From NCBI GenBank assembly GCA_947459075.1, contig CANHBJ010000005.1:1-44447 (forward strand): DNA of 44,447 nt, given 5' to 3'. The position numbers and the translations under genes are program-made. Below, piece after piece: positions 1 to 8,777 of the stretch. Each line of letters starts with the position of its first letter. The stretch's first letter is position 1. Below the pieces are notes generated by a model, which was not told where the DNA came from, searched no databases, and saw only the letters and a list, made by a program, of their open reading frames with translations. This DNA comes from Bacteroidota bacterium. Lineage in GTDB: Bacteria; Bacteroidota; Bacteroidia; UKL13-3.

Positions 1-675
1 GGTGCAATAGCATCATCTTACGGATCAGTAAGTGCGGTTACCTTTGTTTCTGCTGCTTCATTTTTAGAATATAGCCAGTTGCATTTTGGCGGTCACATGG
101 TTGCAGTAATGGCCTTTATGGAATCGCCCGCAATTATTGTTGGGGTGATGCTTATGACATTATACAATAAACAAAAAGAAAATACCATCAAAATAGGAAA
201 TGTTATCAAACACTCATTAACAAATGGTAGTGTTTTACTTATTTTAGGCAGTTTATTTATCGGCTTAATAGCTGATAGCAAGCAAGCAGAGGGAATAAAG
301 CCATTTACAACTGATATTTTTAAAGGTTTTTTAGCCTTATTTTTATTAGAAATGGGTATGGTTACTGCCAAAAATTTAGGTGCATTTAAAAAGTATGGTT
401 GGTTTGTTACTCTTTTCCCAATAGTAATACCGCTAGTTAATGGCTGTTTGGTTGCAGCATTAAGTGTATTGGTATCAAATGATGTGGGAAACAGGTTTAT
501 GTTCGCTATTTTAGCTGCCAGTGCATCTTACATTGCGGTTCCCGCAGCCATGCGCATTGCAGCACCTAGGGCAGATCCAGGACTTTATATACCTATGGCC
601 CTTGCTATAACCTTCCCTATGAATATTACTATTGGCATGCCGATATACATGGCAATTGTTAAATCGGTGATATAA
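1..675 (+). CDS. Sodium-dependent bicarbonate transporter family permease (SbtA/DUF897), 3' part only
   Basis: The reading frame is open from the first base of the window, so the 5' part of the gene lies outside; 224 residues are visible. The start of the visible part reads SSYGSVSAVTFVSA, which resembles the conserved repeat of SbtA-type permeases (DUF897), and the rest is a series of hydrophobic segments (for example around IIVGVMLMTLY, GSVLLILGSLFIGLIA, FLALFLLEMGMV). Members of this family are inner-membrane proteins of about 320-370 residues, some of which import bicarbonate with sodium. The substrate in this organism is inferred from family only. No partner SbtB (PII-like) gene is seen downstream; the next gene is 231 bp away and unrelated. 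Confidence 0.8.
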   Translation, partial: GAIASSYGSVSAVTFVSAASFLEYSQLHFGGHMVAVMAFMESPAIIVGVMLMTLYNKQKENTIKIGNVIKHSLTNGSVLLILGSLFIGLIADSKQAEGIKPFTTDIFKGFLALFLLEMGMVTAKNLGAFKKYGWFVTLFPIVIPLVNGCLVAALSVLVSNDVGNRFMFAILAASASYIAVPAAMRIAAPRADPGLYIPMALAITFPMNITIGMPIYMAIVKSVI

Positions 676-853
676 AGCATGTAATTTGATATCAATTTTT
701 ATTCATTTTTAATAAATATATAACTTTTATCATACTTTCTGCACATAGCTAAATCAGAGTAATATAAACGATAAGTAGCTGATAAATAAATTTTTAACAA
801 TAAAAAATCTAGATTTTACAAACATTGTTAACACTTGTTTAATATATAGAGGC

Positions 854-885
854 TTGATTTTTAGATTATTTTATGATTAGCTTTA
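854..885 (+). promoter_or_regulatory. Candidate Bacteroidota promoter for the PhoD-like gene
   Basis: TTG at 854-856 is followed after 21 nt by TAGCTTTA at 878-885, seven of eight matches to the Bacteroidota -7 element TAnnTTTG. The ATG of the next gene is at 907. The last base of the octamer deviates, so this is only a moderate candidate. Confidence 0.4.
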
Positions 886-906
886 CTTTAACAATTGTAT
901 TAAACT

Positions 907-2250
907 ATGTCTCAATTAATCATAGGTCATGTTTCTGAAAACTCAACAAAAATTTGGGTTAGGGGTGTTGCCAATAATGAAAGTACTGCAACACTTACAG
1001 CACATATTACATTAAAAAGCGACTTCCAAAACATCACGCAAAACCTTACCATTTATAAACACGATAATTTTATAGGGGTATTTGAATTTACCGATTTAAA
1101 CCCTGCCGACAGCGGATTTTTCAGGGTGATGTATATGGTAGAGGTTGTATTTAAAGACATTGCCAGAGTACCCATTGGCGGATATGGAAGAGGTAGTTTT
1201 AATACTGTTCCTAGAGTTAATTATCCAATTAGTTTTTTATTAGGTAGTAATTTTTTAAACCGAAATGAGGATGATGCTAAACGTGTTTTTAAAAACTTGA
1301 GTAACATACGCAAGGTTGATAAGCCCTCTTTTATGATACATGCGGGAAATCAAATATACATTGATGCTCCATCTCAAAAAACACCCATACTAGCCGATTT
1401 ATACAAACGTAGATATAACGAAGCCTGGAAAACGAGAGAAGCAAGTGAGTTTTTGGGTAGAATTGCCAATTATAGCGCAATAAATGACCATGAGCTTTAC
1501 TTTAAATTTGCAAATGATACTGAGTACGATTTTAAACCAGCATCTTATTATTTAATGGAAGCGCTTCCATCCTATCACAGTTACCAACATTTAAAAAATC
1601 CTCATACCTACGGAATAAACAAGCTTTACTACAACTATAATTATGCAGGAAATGCCTTTTTTGTTATGGATGTTAGGACAGAGCGCTACCAATTTGGCAA
1701 ACGACAAATGATTGGTAGTGAGCAAATGGAGGATTTCAAAAGTTGGTTGTTGGATAATAAAGATATACCAAAATTTGTAGTAACTGCTGTGCCTTTTGCT
1801 GCCATAAAGGAAACATATTTTAGTGAGTACTGGAGTTCGGAAACTTACGTAAAACAGAAAGAAGAAATATTGCTTTTTATTAAGGCGAATAGCATAGGAA
1901 AATTGGTATTTTTAACCGGACAAGGTAATGCCTCTTTACATAGCACAATAACAATTAAAAAAGGCAATGAAGAACCGTTAGTTATTCATGAATTAATGTG
2001 TGGAGCACTATCCCATTACGAAGCTGCTATATGTAATTATGACGATTTTGTTTGGCAACAACGCAACAGAATTGCAGATTTAGAATACGAGTTTAAATTA
2101 CAAAGCGGCAACGGTGAGAAGGATCCTTCAGTGATGAGCGTATCGTTTGAAAACGGAATATTAAACTACAAGGCATACTCTACTCGACACATCATGAATG
2201 AGGATGAGGTTCCACCAATTATTTTATCTGGTAGTATTAAACTTAATTAA
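907..2250 (+). CDS. PhoD-like protein with degraded metal-binding site (probable pseudoenzyme)
   Basis: The 447-residue protein has the layout of PhoD-type metallophosphatases: an N-terminal beta domain (IIGHVSENSTKIWVRG, residues 5-20) and a C-terminal phosphatase-like domain. The family motifs can be aligned but key residues are changed. GSC of the iron-ligand motif reads GSN (N115), GD is GN (HAGNQIY, N148), and the late GDVH reads GQGN (339-341). The NDHE motif (193-196) and the DxR of MDVRTER (255-257) are kept. There is no signal peptide, unlike most PhoD proteins, so it is probably cytoplasmic. An intact paralogue lies at 16227-17270. It is likely non-catalytic or uses another chemistry; its role is unknown. 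Its stop codon overlaps the stop of the convergent plug gene by 4 nt. Confidence 0.7.
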   Translation: MSQLIIGHVSENSTKIWVRGVANNESTATLTAHITLKSDFQNITQNLTIYKHDNFIGVFEFTDLNPADSGFFRVMYMVEVVFKDIARVPIGGYGRGSFNTVPRVNYPISFLLGSNFLNRNEDDAKRVFKNLSNIRKVDKPSFMIHAGNQIYIDAPSQKTPILADLYKRRYNEAWKTREASEFLGRIANYSAINDHELYFKFANDTEYDFKPASYYLMEALPSYHSYQHLKNPHTYGINKLYYNYNYAGNAFFVMDVRTERYQFGKRQMIGSEQMEDFKSWLLDNKDIPKFVVTAVPFAAIKETYFSEYWSSETYVKQKEEILLFIKANSIGKLVFLTGQGNASLHSTITIKKGNEEPLVIHELMCGALSHYEAAICNYDDFVWQQRNRIADLEYEFKLQSGNGEKDPSVMSVSFENGILNYKAYSTRHIMNEDEVPPIILSGSIKLN

Positions 2251-3500
2251 AATTGAGTTTTAATTAAGCGACTTCCTACTAGCTCATCATATTTGAATTG
2301 TATGTTTTTATGGTATACCAATACCATATACTCATTTTCGGTTTGTGCATGAGATCCTTCAATAATTGTATCATCTATTTTACCTTCGGCAGTTTGAGTA
2401 GCATATTTATATTCGTATCGCCCTTGTTTTAGCTGTACCTCCAACTCATATCGCAACCTGCTTTTGTTGTAATACATTTTGTATTCAGGTAACAAGCGCC
2501 AATCAGTGAATTCTCCATATACATAAACATCTTCGTTAAGAGGTGCTAAACTCAACAAATAAAAGTTAATAAAAGCATAATCTCCATCAATGCCGCCATT
2601 TTGCCCATCTCTATTGGCTATAACACGTTTACCATTAAAATCTAAGTAGTTAAAATACTGCTTACTGCCTCTCGATTCTTCATAATTTAAAAAACAATGG
2701 TATACACTATCTAAAGTTTTAGCACGTACATTTTGACTAAACTGCCTTAAACTTCTAATATCAAAAAAACGAAACTCATTACCTCCAGAAAATAAAGTTT
2801 GATCGAAATAATTATAGTCTAAGGTATTATCGCGAATGAATAATGGTTTTAAGCCTATAATTGAGTTGTCCCATTGGCCATTCTGCATCAACACTACATT
2901 AATGTCTTTGTATGGATCGGGTACATTAAAACCACGGTAGTTTACACTAAAACCAACCTCTTGCTTAGTAAAGCGATGTTGAGCTAAAGTGGCTGGCTTT
3001 GCTGTTCCTTCGATAGTAACTGCAGGATTAAGTATCATCATTCTACGCGTTAGCACCAAATCCGATTCATCAAAATTTCTGTATACTTTAATTAAGTAAT
3101 TACCTGCAAAAATGGGTTTCATGTTTTCGTTAGGTAAGAGCAAATTATAATGCACATACCTTACGTAGGTATTGGTAGAATATTTAAAATCATTAATATT
3201 ATCAAAAGTTAAACCTCTTAAATATTCATTTTGGCTAAGTGCTGTCGGGTTCCAACTTGCATCACAGTGAATCAATGTGTACTGAAAATAATCATTCTTA
3301 TTGCCTAATATATCAAAACTCAACTCCAATTGATCGTTGGTGTTTAAAGCAATAATCGGATAACGGTCATCAGTACCCGATTTTGTTAATAAAACTGATT
3401 TAACTCGCGCATCAAAAATTTGATTATCGTAACGCAATTCATCTGCACTTAATAAAGTGGAGTATATAGTAGCAATAACAAAGACAATTTTTTTAATCAT
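2247..3500 (-). CDS. Type IX secretion system plug protein (DUF5103)
   Basis: The 417-residue protein begins with a signal peptide (MIKKIVFVIATIYSTLLSADE) and is otherwise beta-rich with motifs typical of DUF5103, for example LRYDNQIFDARVKSV near the N terminus and the Y-x-C-DASWNPT stretch around residues 75-90. Proteins of this family include the Plug subunit that closes the periplasmic end of the SprA translocon of the T9SS in Flavobacterium. It therefore probably acts at the outer membrane in protein export; two T9SS cargo proteins are encoded in this window (34658-37228 and 43865-44447). The ATG overlaps the end of the upstream ABC-F gene by 8 nt, so the two are co-transcribed and probably translationally coupled. 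The C-terminal part (YVYGEFTDWR) looks like an Ig/CBM48-type beta-sandwich. Confidence 0.85.
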   Translation of the reverse strand: MIKKIVFVIATIYSTLLSADELRYDNQIFDARVKSVLLTKSGTDDRYPIIALNTNDQLELSFDILGNKNDYFQYTLIHCDASWNPTALSQNEYLRGLTFDNINDFKYSTNTYVRYVHYNLLLPNENMKPIFAGNYLIKVYRNFDESDLVLTRRMMILNPAVTIEGTAKPATLAQHRFTKQEVGFSVNYRGFNVPDPYKDINVVLMQNGQWDNSIIGLKPLFIRDNTLDYNYFDQTLFSGGNEFRFFDIRSLRQFSQNVRAKTLDSVYHCFLNYEESRGSKQYFNYLDFNGKRVIANRDGQNGGIDGDYAFINFYLLSLAPLNEDVYVYGEFTDWRLLPEYKMYYNKSRLRYELEVQLKQGRYEYKYATQTAEGKIDDTIIEGSHAQTENEYMVLVYHKNIQFKYDELVGSRLIKTQF

Positions 3501-5433
3501 GCTTACCGTTTTGTTCTATTTCAATAATTGCTTCAAATAATTTTTCGTAATCTGCTTCAAATTGTTTTAGTTCTTTTTTAAGCAGCTCGTAACTAGCATT
3601 ATGCTCTTGTGCTTTCAAGTTATTTTGCATCAATGTGGTATCTAAAAAATATTGTTCAGCTTCCGTAATTTTTACTTTTAAGTCTGCAATACGTTTTTCA
3701 ATATCCGCAAATTCTTTTTGTAACTTTTGTAATTGATTACCTGATGGTTTTATGATATTTTTTTCTACATCCTTTTTAGGTTTGGGCGCTTCTGCTATAT
3801 TTTTTTTCAGCTGACCATCTTGCATTTTTTTAATATCCTCTTGCTTCTGGCGCCAATATTCATATTCATCATAAGTACCAAGGTATTCTTTTATTTCACC
3901 ATTTTCAAGCCACCATATTTTGTTGGCAATTTGCGATACAAAAAACCTATCATGAGATACAACAACGAAAGTACCTTCATATTGTTGCAAGGCCTGTATA
4001 AGGATATTAATAGATCGCATATCCAAGTGATTGGTAGGCTCATCTAATAACATGAAGTTAGCTTCTGCCAATAGCGTGCGTGCTAGTGCGACACGTGCTT
4101 TTTCACCCCCACTTAACACTTTTATCTTTTTAAATACCTCATCGTTGGTAAACAAAAAGCAACCTAAAATGGTACGTAATTCTGTTTCACTTCTATCAAC
4201 AGCATATTGGCGCATTTCATCTATAATCTCGTTTTCTACATTTAACGACTCAAGCTGATGCTGGGCATAAAATGCTTCAATTACATTATGCCCTGTAGTT
4301 ATTTCACCATCATAGGTATCTGTACCTGCTATTAAACGCAATAAAGTTGACTTTCCTTTTCCATTGGCACCAATTAGTGCAATTTTATCACCTCTAACAA
4401 TCTCTCCACGTGCATTATTAAGAATTTCAATATCAGGAAAAGATTTTGATACGTTTTTAATTTCACTTACCACCTTACCAGATTGTACACTTATGCGGAA
4501 ATCAATATTAATCTCTGCATTATCATCTTCAGGGGCTTCTATCCTATCTAGTTTCTCTAATAATTTTACCCTACTTTGAGCTGCAGTAGCTTTACTTGCC
4601 TTGGCTTTAAAGCGGTTAATAAATTGTTCTTGTTGTTTAATGAACTGTTGTTGGTTATCGAATTGACGTTGTTGTAAATCCATTCGCCCCGCCTTCGATT
4701 CTAAATAATAACTATAGTTACCACTGTATTCGTTAATTTTTTGCATGCTTACCTCAACAATTTTGGTAACCATTTTATCCAAAAACTCCCTATCGTGCGA
4801 TACTACAATTACAGTTCCGTTGTAATCCCTCAAATAGTTTTCTAACCACTCAATTGTTGGTAAATCCAAATGGTTAGTGGGTTCATCAAGCATTAATAAG
4901 TTGGGATTTTGCAGTAATAACTTGGCCAACATAACACGCATACGCCAACCTCCGGAAAACTTTTTATACGGTTGTTGTAGTTGAGCTGTTGTAAAACCTA
5001 GCCCTTCCAAAACCTTTTCGCATTTATGGTGAATATTGTAACCATCCAACGCATCGAACTCTGTTTGTAAATAACTTAATTTATTTAAAACCTCATCGCT
5101 GTAATCAGTTTCCATCACCTTAAGTATCTTTTCAATTTCAATCTCTAAATCGAGTTGGCGTTGAAAAGCACTCATTGCTACTTGCAAAATAGAAGCCTCG
5201 GTTTCAAAACTTAATTGATCTTGGTTTAAAAAACCTATGGTTAAATCGCGTGGTTTAGAAATATTCCCTTCCGTTAGTTGGTACTCACCATTTATTACGC
5301 GTAACAAGGTAGATTTACCTGTTCCGTTCATTCCAATCAATCCAATACGTTCGTTTGGTTTAATGTGCCAATTTGCGTTGCGGTATAAAAAGCGTCCGCC
5401 AAATTCAAATCCAATATCTGTTAATGCTATCAT
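3493..5433 (-). CDS. ABC-F family ATPase
   Basis: This 646-residue protein has two ABC domains with no membrane segment: Walker A GMNGTGKST (34-42) and GANGKGKST, signature motifs FSGGW and LSGGEKARVALARTL, and two copies of LLDEPTNHLD (LMLDEPTNHLD in the first). A charged linker rich in Q and K joins the domains and a C-terminal coiled coil follows. That is the layout of ABC-F translation factors (Uup/YheS/EttA and antibiotic-resistance types), which act on the ribosome. Subtype cannot be decided by eye. The ATG at 5433 gives the standard family start (MIALTDIGFEF); an in-frame TTG at 5466 would add eleven residues that do not fit and would lie upstream of the predicted promoter. The gene leads a two-gene unit with the T9SS plug gene. 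Confidence 0.93.
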   Translation of the reverse strand: MIALTDIGFEFGGRFLYRNANWHIKPNERIGLIGMNGTGKSTLLRVINGEYQLTEGNISKPRDLTIGFLNQDQLSFETEASILQVAMSAFQRQLDLEIEIEKILKVMETDYSDEVLNKLSYLQTEFDALDGYNIHHKCEKVLEGLGFTTAQLQQPYKKFSGGWRMRVMLAKLLLQNPNLLMLDEPTNHLDLPTIEWLENYLRDYNGTVIVVSHDREFLDKMVTKIVEVSMQKINEYSGNYSYYLESKAGRMDLQQRQFDNQQQFIKQQEQFINRFKAKASKATAAQSRVKLLEKLDRIEAPEDDNAEINIDFRISVQSGKVVSEIKNVSKSFPDIEILNNARGEIVRGDKIALIGANGKGKSTLLRLIAGTDTYDGEITTGHNVIEAFYAQHQLESLNVENEIIDEMRQYAVDRSETELRTILGCFLFTNDEVFKKIKVLSGGEKARVALARTLLAEANFMLLDEPTNHLDMRSINILIQALQQYEGTFVVVSHDRFFVSQIANKIWWLENGEIKEYLGTYDEYEYWRQKQEDIKKMQDGQLKKNIAEAPKPKKDVEKNIIKPSGNQLQKLQKEFADIEKRIADLKVKITEAEQYFLDTTLMQNNLKAQEHNASYELLKKELKQFEADYEKLFEAIIEIEQNGKHD

Positions 5434-5443
5434 TTTAGTGGCG

Positions 5444-5451
5444 CAAATATA
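5444..5451 (-). promoter_or_regulatory. -7 promoter element of the ABC-F/plug operon
   Basis: On the minus strand this reads TATATTTG, a full match to TAnnTTTG. It ends 10 nt before the ATG at 5433, implying a leader of only a few nucleotides. A -33 TTTG at the right spacing is not evident. Confidence 0.45.
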
Positions 5452-5530
5452 GCAGAATATGGCCAACCCTAAACTATAAAATGCACAGCTACAAGATATT
5501 TATTTAAGGATTATATTTTTTTGAGCCTAA

Positions 5531-5557
5531 ACTTGTAAATCTTTAATATTTACAAGT
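5531..5557. promoter_or_regulatory. 10-bp perfect inverted repeat, operator candidate
   Basis: ACTTGTAAAT at 5531-5540 is repeated in inverse orientation as ATTTACAAGT at 5548-5557 with a 7-nt spacer. It lies in the divergent gap between the ABC-F gene and the aminotransferase, 31 nt before the ATG at 5589. There is no T-run typical of a terminator. The position suits a dimeric regulator controlling the aminotransferase/omega-amidase pair; no such regulator gene is seen nearby. Confidence 0.45.
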
Positions 5558-5588
5558 ATTTTAGAACTTTAATTGATAGCGAAAGATT

Positions 5589-6743
5589 ATGCAGTTTCCA
5601 GGATCCATCAAATCAAAACTCCCAAAAACAGGTACTACCATTTTTAGTGTGATGAGTGCTTTAGCCACAGAACATAATGCCATTAATTTAGCACAAGGTT
5701 TTCCCGATTTTGAATGCAGCGCTAAGTTAGTTGAGTTAGTAAACCATTACATGAAAGCTGGTTTTAACCAATATGCACCTATGCCAGGAGTAATGACATT
5801 ACGCGAAAAAATTGCCGAAAAAACACAAGCAATGTATAGCGCAATATATAACCCAGAAACAGAAATTACGGTTACTCCTGGTGGAACCCATGCACTATAC
5901 GCGGCCATCAGTGCCTTTATTGGAGAAGGCGATGAAGTTATTATTATTGAACCCTGCTACGATAGCTACTTACCTGCTATACATGTTAATGGCGGTCGTG
6001 CTGTTTTTGCTGAGTTAAAATACCCTAATTATAAAATCGATTGGGATGAGGTTAAAAAGTTAGTGACCTACAAAACCAAAATGATCATCATTAATACGCC
6101 TCATAACCCAACGGGGACAACATTAGGCGCTCAGGATATGCAGCGCTTAGAAAAGATAGTTAAAAACTCTGAAATCATTGTTTTAAGTGATGAAGTATAC
6201 GAACACATTATTTTTGATGGTGTTGAACACCAAAGTGTAGCACGTTATCCTAAATTGGCAGAGCGTTGTATTATTGTATCATCTTTTGGCAAAACCTTTC
6301 ATACCACAGGATGGAAAATGGGTTATGTGTTAGCACCTAGTAACCTAACTACTGAGTTTAGAAAAGTACATCAGTTTATGTGCTTTAGTGCAAATACACC
6401 CGTGCAATATGCGATTGCCGATTATTTGGATGATAAGGACGCCTACTTGCAACTGTCTGCTTTTTATCAAGAGAAAAGAGATTATTTTCAGCAATTGATT
6501 AAAGGCAGCAAGTTTAAGTTAATGCCATGCCTAGGTTCTTATTTTCAGTTGCTGGATTACAGTAAAATAACAAAAGAAAAAGATACCGACTATGCCATTC
6601 GTTTAACTAAAGAATACAAAATTGCATCCGTACCAACATCCGTGTTTTATCATAAAAATATTGATCATCACGTGCTTAGATTTTGTTTTGCAAAACAGAA
6701 ACAAACCCTCGAAAAAGCAGCAGAAAAATTACACAAAATATGA
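5589..6743 (+). CDS. Methionine-type aminotransferase (PLP class I)
   Basis: The 384-residue enzyme is a fold-type I aminotransferase closest in appearance to the YbdL/MtnE group and glutamine transaminase K. Visible landmarks are NLAQGFPDF (33-41), TPGGTHALYA (96-105), NTPHNPTG (169-176), the cofactor-contacting DEVYEH (201-206) and the PLP lysine in SSFGKTFHTTGWK (K235). Such enzymes transfer the amino group of glutamine, methionine or aromatic amino acids to 2-oxoacids such as the methionine precursor 2-oxo-4-methylthiobutyrate. The ATGA overlap with the omega-amidase gene that follows supports use of glutamine as amino donor, because that releases 2-oxoglutaramate, the substrate of omega-amidase. 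Exact amino-acid preference is inferred. Confidence 0.88.
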   Translation: MQFPGSIKSKLPKTGTTIFSVMSALATEHNAINLAQGFPDFECSAKLVELVNHYMKAGFNQYAPMPGVMTLREKIAEKTQAMYSAIYNPETEITVTPGGTHALYAAISAFIGEGDEVIIIEPCYDSYLPAIHVNGGRAVFAELKYPNYKIDWDEVKKLVTYKTKMIIINTPHNPTGTTLGAQDMQRLEKIVKNSEIIVLSDEVYEHIIFDGVEHQSVARYPKLAERCIIVSSFGKTFHTTGWKMGYVLAPSNLTTEFRKVHQFMCFSANTPVQYAIADYLDDKDAYLQLSAFYQEKRDYFQQLIKGSKFKLMPCLGSYFQLLDYSKITKEKDTDYAIRLTKEYKIASVPTSVFYHKNIDHHVLRFCFAKQKQTLEKAAEKLHKI

Positions 6744-7528
6744 GCAAACTGATTATTGCTACCATACAAACTAATCTGCATTGGGAAAATCCAACTGCTA
6801 ATTTGGATATGTTTACCCAAAAAATTGCAGCCATAAACCAACCCATTGATGTAATTATACTGCCCGAAACTTTTACAACTGGATTTAGTATGAATACCAG
6901 TTTAGCCGAAAAGCCTGATGGCATAACCATGCAATGGATGCAGCAAATGGCAAAGCAATATAATACAGCTATTTGTGGCAGCATAATGATGAATACGAAA
7001 TACAACGATATTTACAATAGGTTTATTTGGATGAATCCAAATGGTACTTATCATGCTTATAACAAACATCACTTATTTAGTATTGGCAAAGAACATAACC
7101 ACTACAAGGCGGGTAATGAGTTGGTAATAGTTCAATATAAAGGCTTTGCAATTAGGTTATTGGTTTGTTATGATTTACGTTTCCCTGTTTGGGCAAGAAG
7201 AACTGAAGCATGCGATTACGATGCCCTATTTATTGTGGCCAATTGGCCAGAAAGAAGAGCAGAGCATTGGAAAATTTTGTTGCAAGCCAGGGCTATTGAA
7301 AACCAATGTTATGTTGTGGCGGTTAACCGCGTTGGTGAAGATGGAAACCAAGTTAACCATAGTGGCAACTCTAGCATGATTGATCCGTTAGGAAATATTG
7401 TTTACCAAAAAGCAATGATAGAAGACACTGCCATTCATATTATAAATAAAGAAATTATAAATCAATACCGAATAGACTTTCCAGTAACTGCCGATGCAGA
7501 CCTGTTTACCATGCAACTCAAACCCTAA
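6740..7528 (+). CDS. Nitrilase-family omega-amidase
   Basis: Starting at the ATG at 6740 (overlapping the TGA of the aminotransferase as ATGA) the protein is 262 residues, the usual size for YafV/NIT2-type omega-amidases. The catalytic Glu-Lys-Cys triad is visible: E43 in LPETFTTGF, K109 in YNKHHLF and C143 in LVCYDLRFP. The YDLRFP context and the following NWPERRAEHW are typical of the omega-amidase subgroup. It should hydrolyse 2-oxoglutaramate or 2-oxosuccinamate to the dicarboxylic acid and ammonia, making the preceding transamination irreversible. A longer upstream reading frame exists (to 6683) but only overlaps the aminotransferase and adds no family sequence. Confidence 0.9.
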   Translation: MSKLIIATIQTNLHWENPTANLDMFTQKIAAINQPIDVIILPETFTTGFSMNTSLAEKPDGITMQWMQQMAKQYNTAICGSIMMNTKYNDIYNRFIWMNPNGTYHAYNKHHLFSIGKEHNHYKAGNELVIVQYKGFAIRLLVCYDLRFPVWARRTEACDYDALFIVANWPERRAEHWKILLQARAIENQCYVVAVNRVGEDGNQVNHSGNSSMIDPLGNIVYQKAMIEDTAIHIINKEIINQYRIDFPVTADADLFTMQLKP

Positions 7529-7573
7529 TTTTTAAATCATTATACAAATAGCCTTAAACTTATAATACCTATT

Positions 7574-8716
7574 ATGAACAAAATATTATCATACACCATT
7601 ATTGCCGCTGTTATACTTGTGCTAAATACACAAGTAACTTATGCGCAAAAAAACAATACTAACCAACCTAAACCCAAAGCTATAACAGAAAAGGGAGCGT
7701 TGTTTTTCGAACACACATTTATAAGCTTAGGCTCCATTCAAGATAAGGAAGAACCCATTAAAGTGGTTTACAAATACCGAAATATTGGAAAAGGGAAAAC
7801 CACCATTATAAACATAAAGCCCGATTGTAGTTGCTCTAAACCTAAATGGGACAATAAACCAATTGCCTTTAACCAAACTGGTGAAATTGAAATATATTTT
7901 TACCCTAAAGATTTGAGTGGTACACAAACCAAAACCATAACTGTTTTTACAGATGGAGAGCCTAATGTGTATTATTTAAAATTTAGCATTTTTGTTGATG
8001 ATATTAATGCAAGAGTAGCAAAAACATTTCCATCAAAACAAGGCAATACACTTTTTGATTCTTATGAAGTCATGTTCCCTTCTATTTTTAATTATGCAAC
8101 AGATTCTACTCTTAGAACAATATATAACCCTACCCAAAAAACAATTAAAATATTAGGTATTAAAACACCATCATACATGAGTGTTACCAAAGAAAAAGAT
8201 TACATTTTGCCAAATTCAGGGCTAGGGCTTAAATTTAAGTACAGGGCTAAAGAAGCCAATGATTTCGGAAAAAAGCTAGACGAAGTGATTATTCATACGG
8301 ATGATAGCCTAGAGCCCAAAAAGAAGTTTTTAATACGTGCTAATATTGTTGAAGATTTTGATCATCTAAGCGAAAAAGAAAAAGCACATCCTCCAATTTT
8401 TGAAGCCATAACACCTGTTGTTGACTTAGGCCAAGTAAATACTCAATCAACCCATACTGTTAATTTTACCATTACCAACCGAGGCAAGAGCCCTTTATAT
8501 GTGCGCAAAATATTTAGCACTTGCGGCTGCACCACAACTGATTACGATTATAGCAAACCCATTAAAAAAGGCAAGAAAGCTACTATTACAGTAGTATACA
8601 ACACCAACTACGACATAGGAAAAATTGAAAAACAAATCAGTTTGATTACTAATACTCCGAATCAAACACTTCATTATTTAGTGCTAAAAGCAAACATTGT
8701 TTATACCAAAAAATAA
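7574..8716 (+). CDS. Exported protein with two DUF1573 domains
   Basis: The 380-residue protein starts with a signal peptide ending near TYAQ (residue 24). It contains two DUF1573 domains, immunoglobulin-like beta sandwiches common in Bacteroidota envelope proteins: one around residues 40-140 with the motif PDCSCSKP, and one around 275-375 with STCGCTTTDY. In both, the paired cysteines (CSC and CGC) sit at the position conserved in the family. The central stretch (about 140-270) looks like a third, diverged beta domain. Function is unknown; localisation is periplasmic or outer envelope. It is 45 nt downstream of the omega-amidase and upstream of htrA, which has its own promoter. Confidence 0.85.
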   Translation: MNKILSYTIIAAVILVLNTQVTYAQKNNTNQPKPKAITEKGALFFEHTFISLGSIQDKEEPIKVVYKYRNIGKGKTTIINIKPDCSCSKPKWDNKPIAFNQTGEIEIYFYPKDLSGTQTKTITVFTDGEPNVYYLKFSIFVDDINARVAKTFPSKQGNTLFDSYEVMFPSIFNYATDSTLRTIYNPTQKTIKILGIKTPSYMSVTKEKDYILPNSGLGLKFKYRAKEANDFGKKLDEVIIHTDDSLEPKKKFLIRANIVEDFDHLSEKEKAHPPIFEAITPVVDLGQVNTQSTHTVNFTITNRGKSPLYVRKIFSTCGCTTTDYDYSKPIKKGKKATITVVYNTNYDIGKIEKQISLITNTPNQTLHYLVLKANIVYTKK

Positions 8717-8725
8717 GCATTTCCG

Positions 8726-8758
8726 TTTGATTTTTTGACATGCTAATGTATAATTTTG
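8726..8758 (+). promoter_or_regulatory. Bacteroidota promoter of htrA
   Basis: TTTG at 8726-8729, a 21-nt spacer, and TAATTTTG at 8751-8758 match both elements of the Bacteroidota housekeeping promoter (TTTG / TAnnTTTG). The ATG of the protease gene follows 19 nt later at 8778. Confidence 0.7.
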
Positions 8759-8777
8759 CAAAATAAACAGACCATAA

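Noticed and set aside
5434-5466. Upstream TTG start for the ABC-F gene
   Set aside because: The extension is not typical of the family and the predicted -7 promoter element lies within it; ATG at 5433 gives the standard start.
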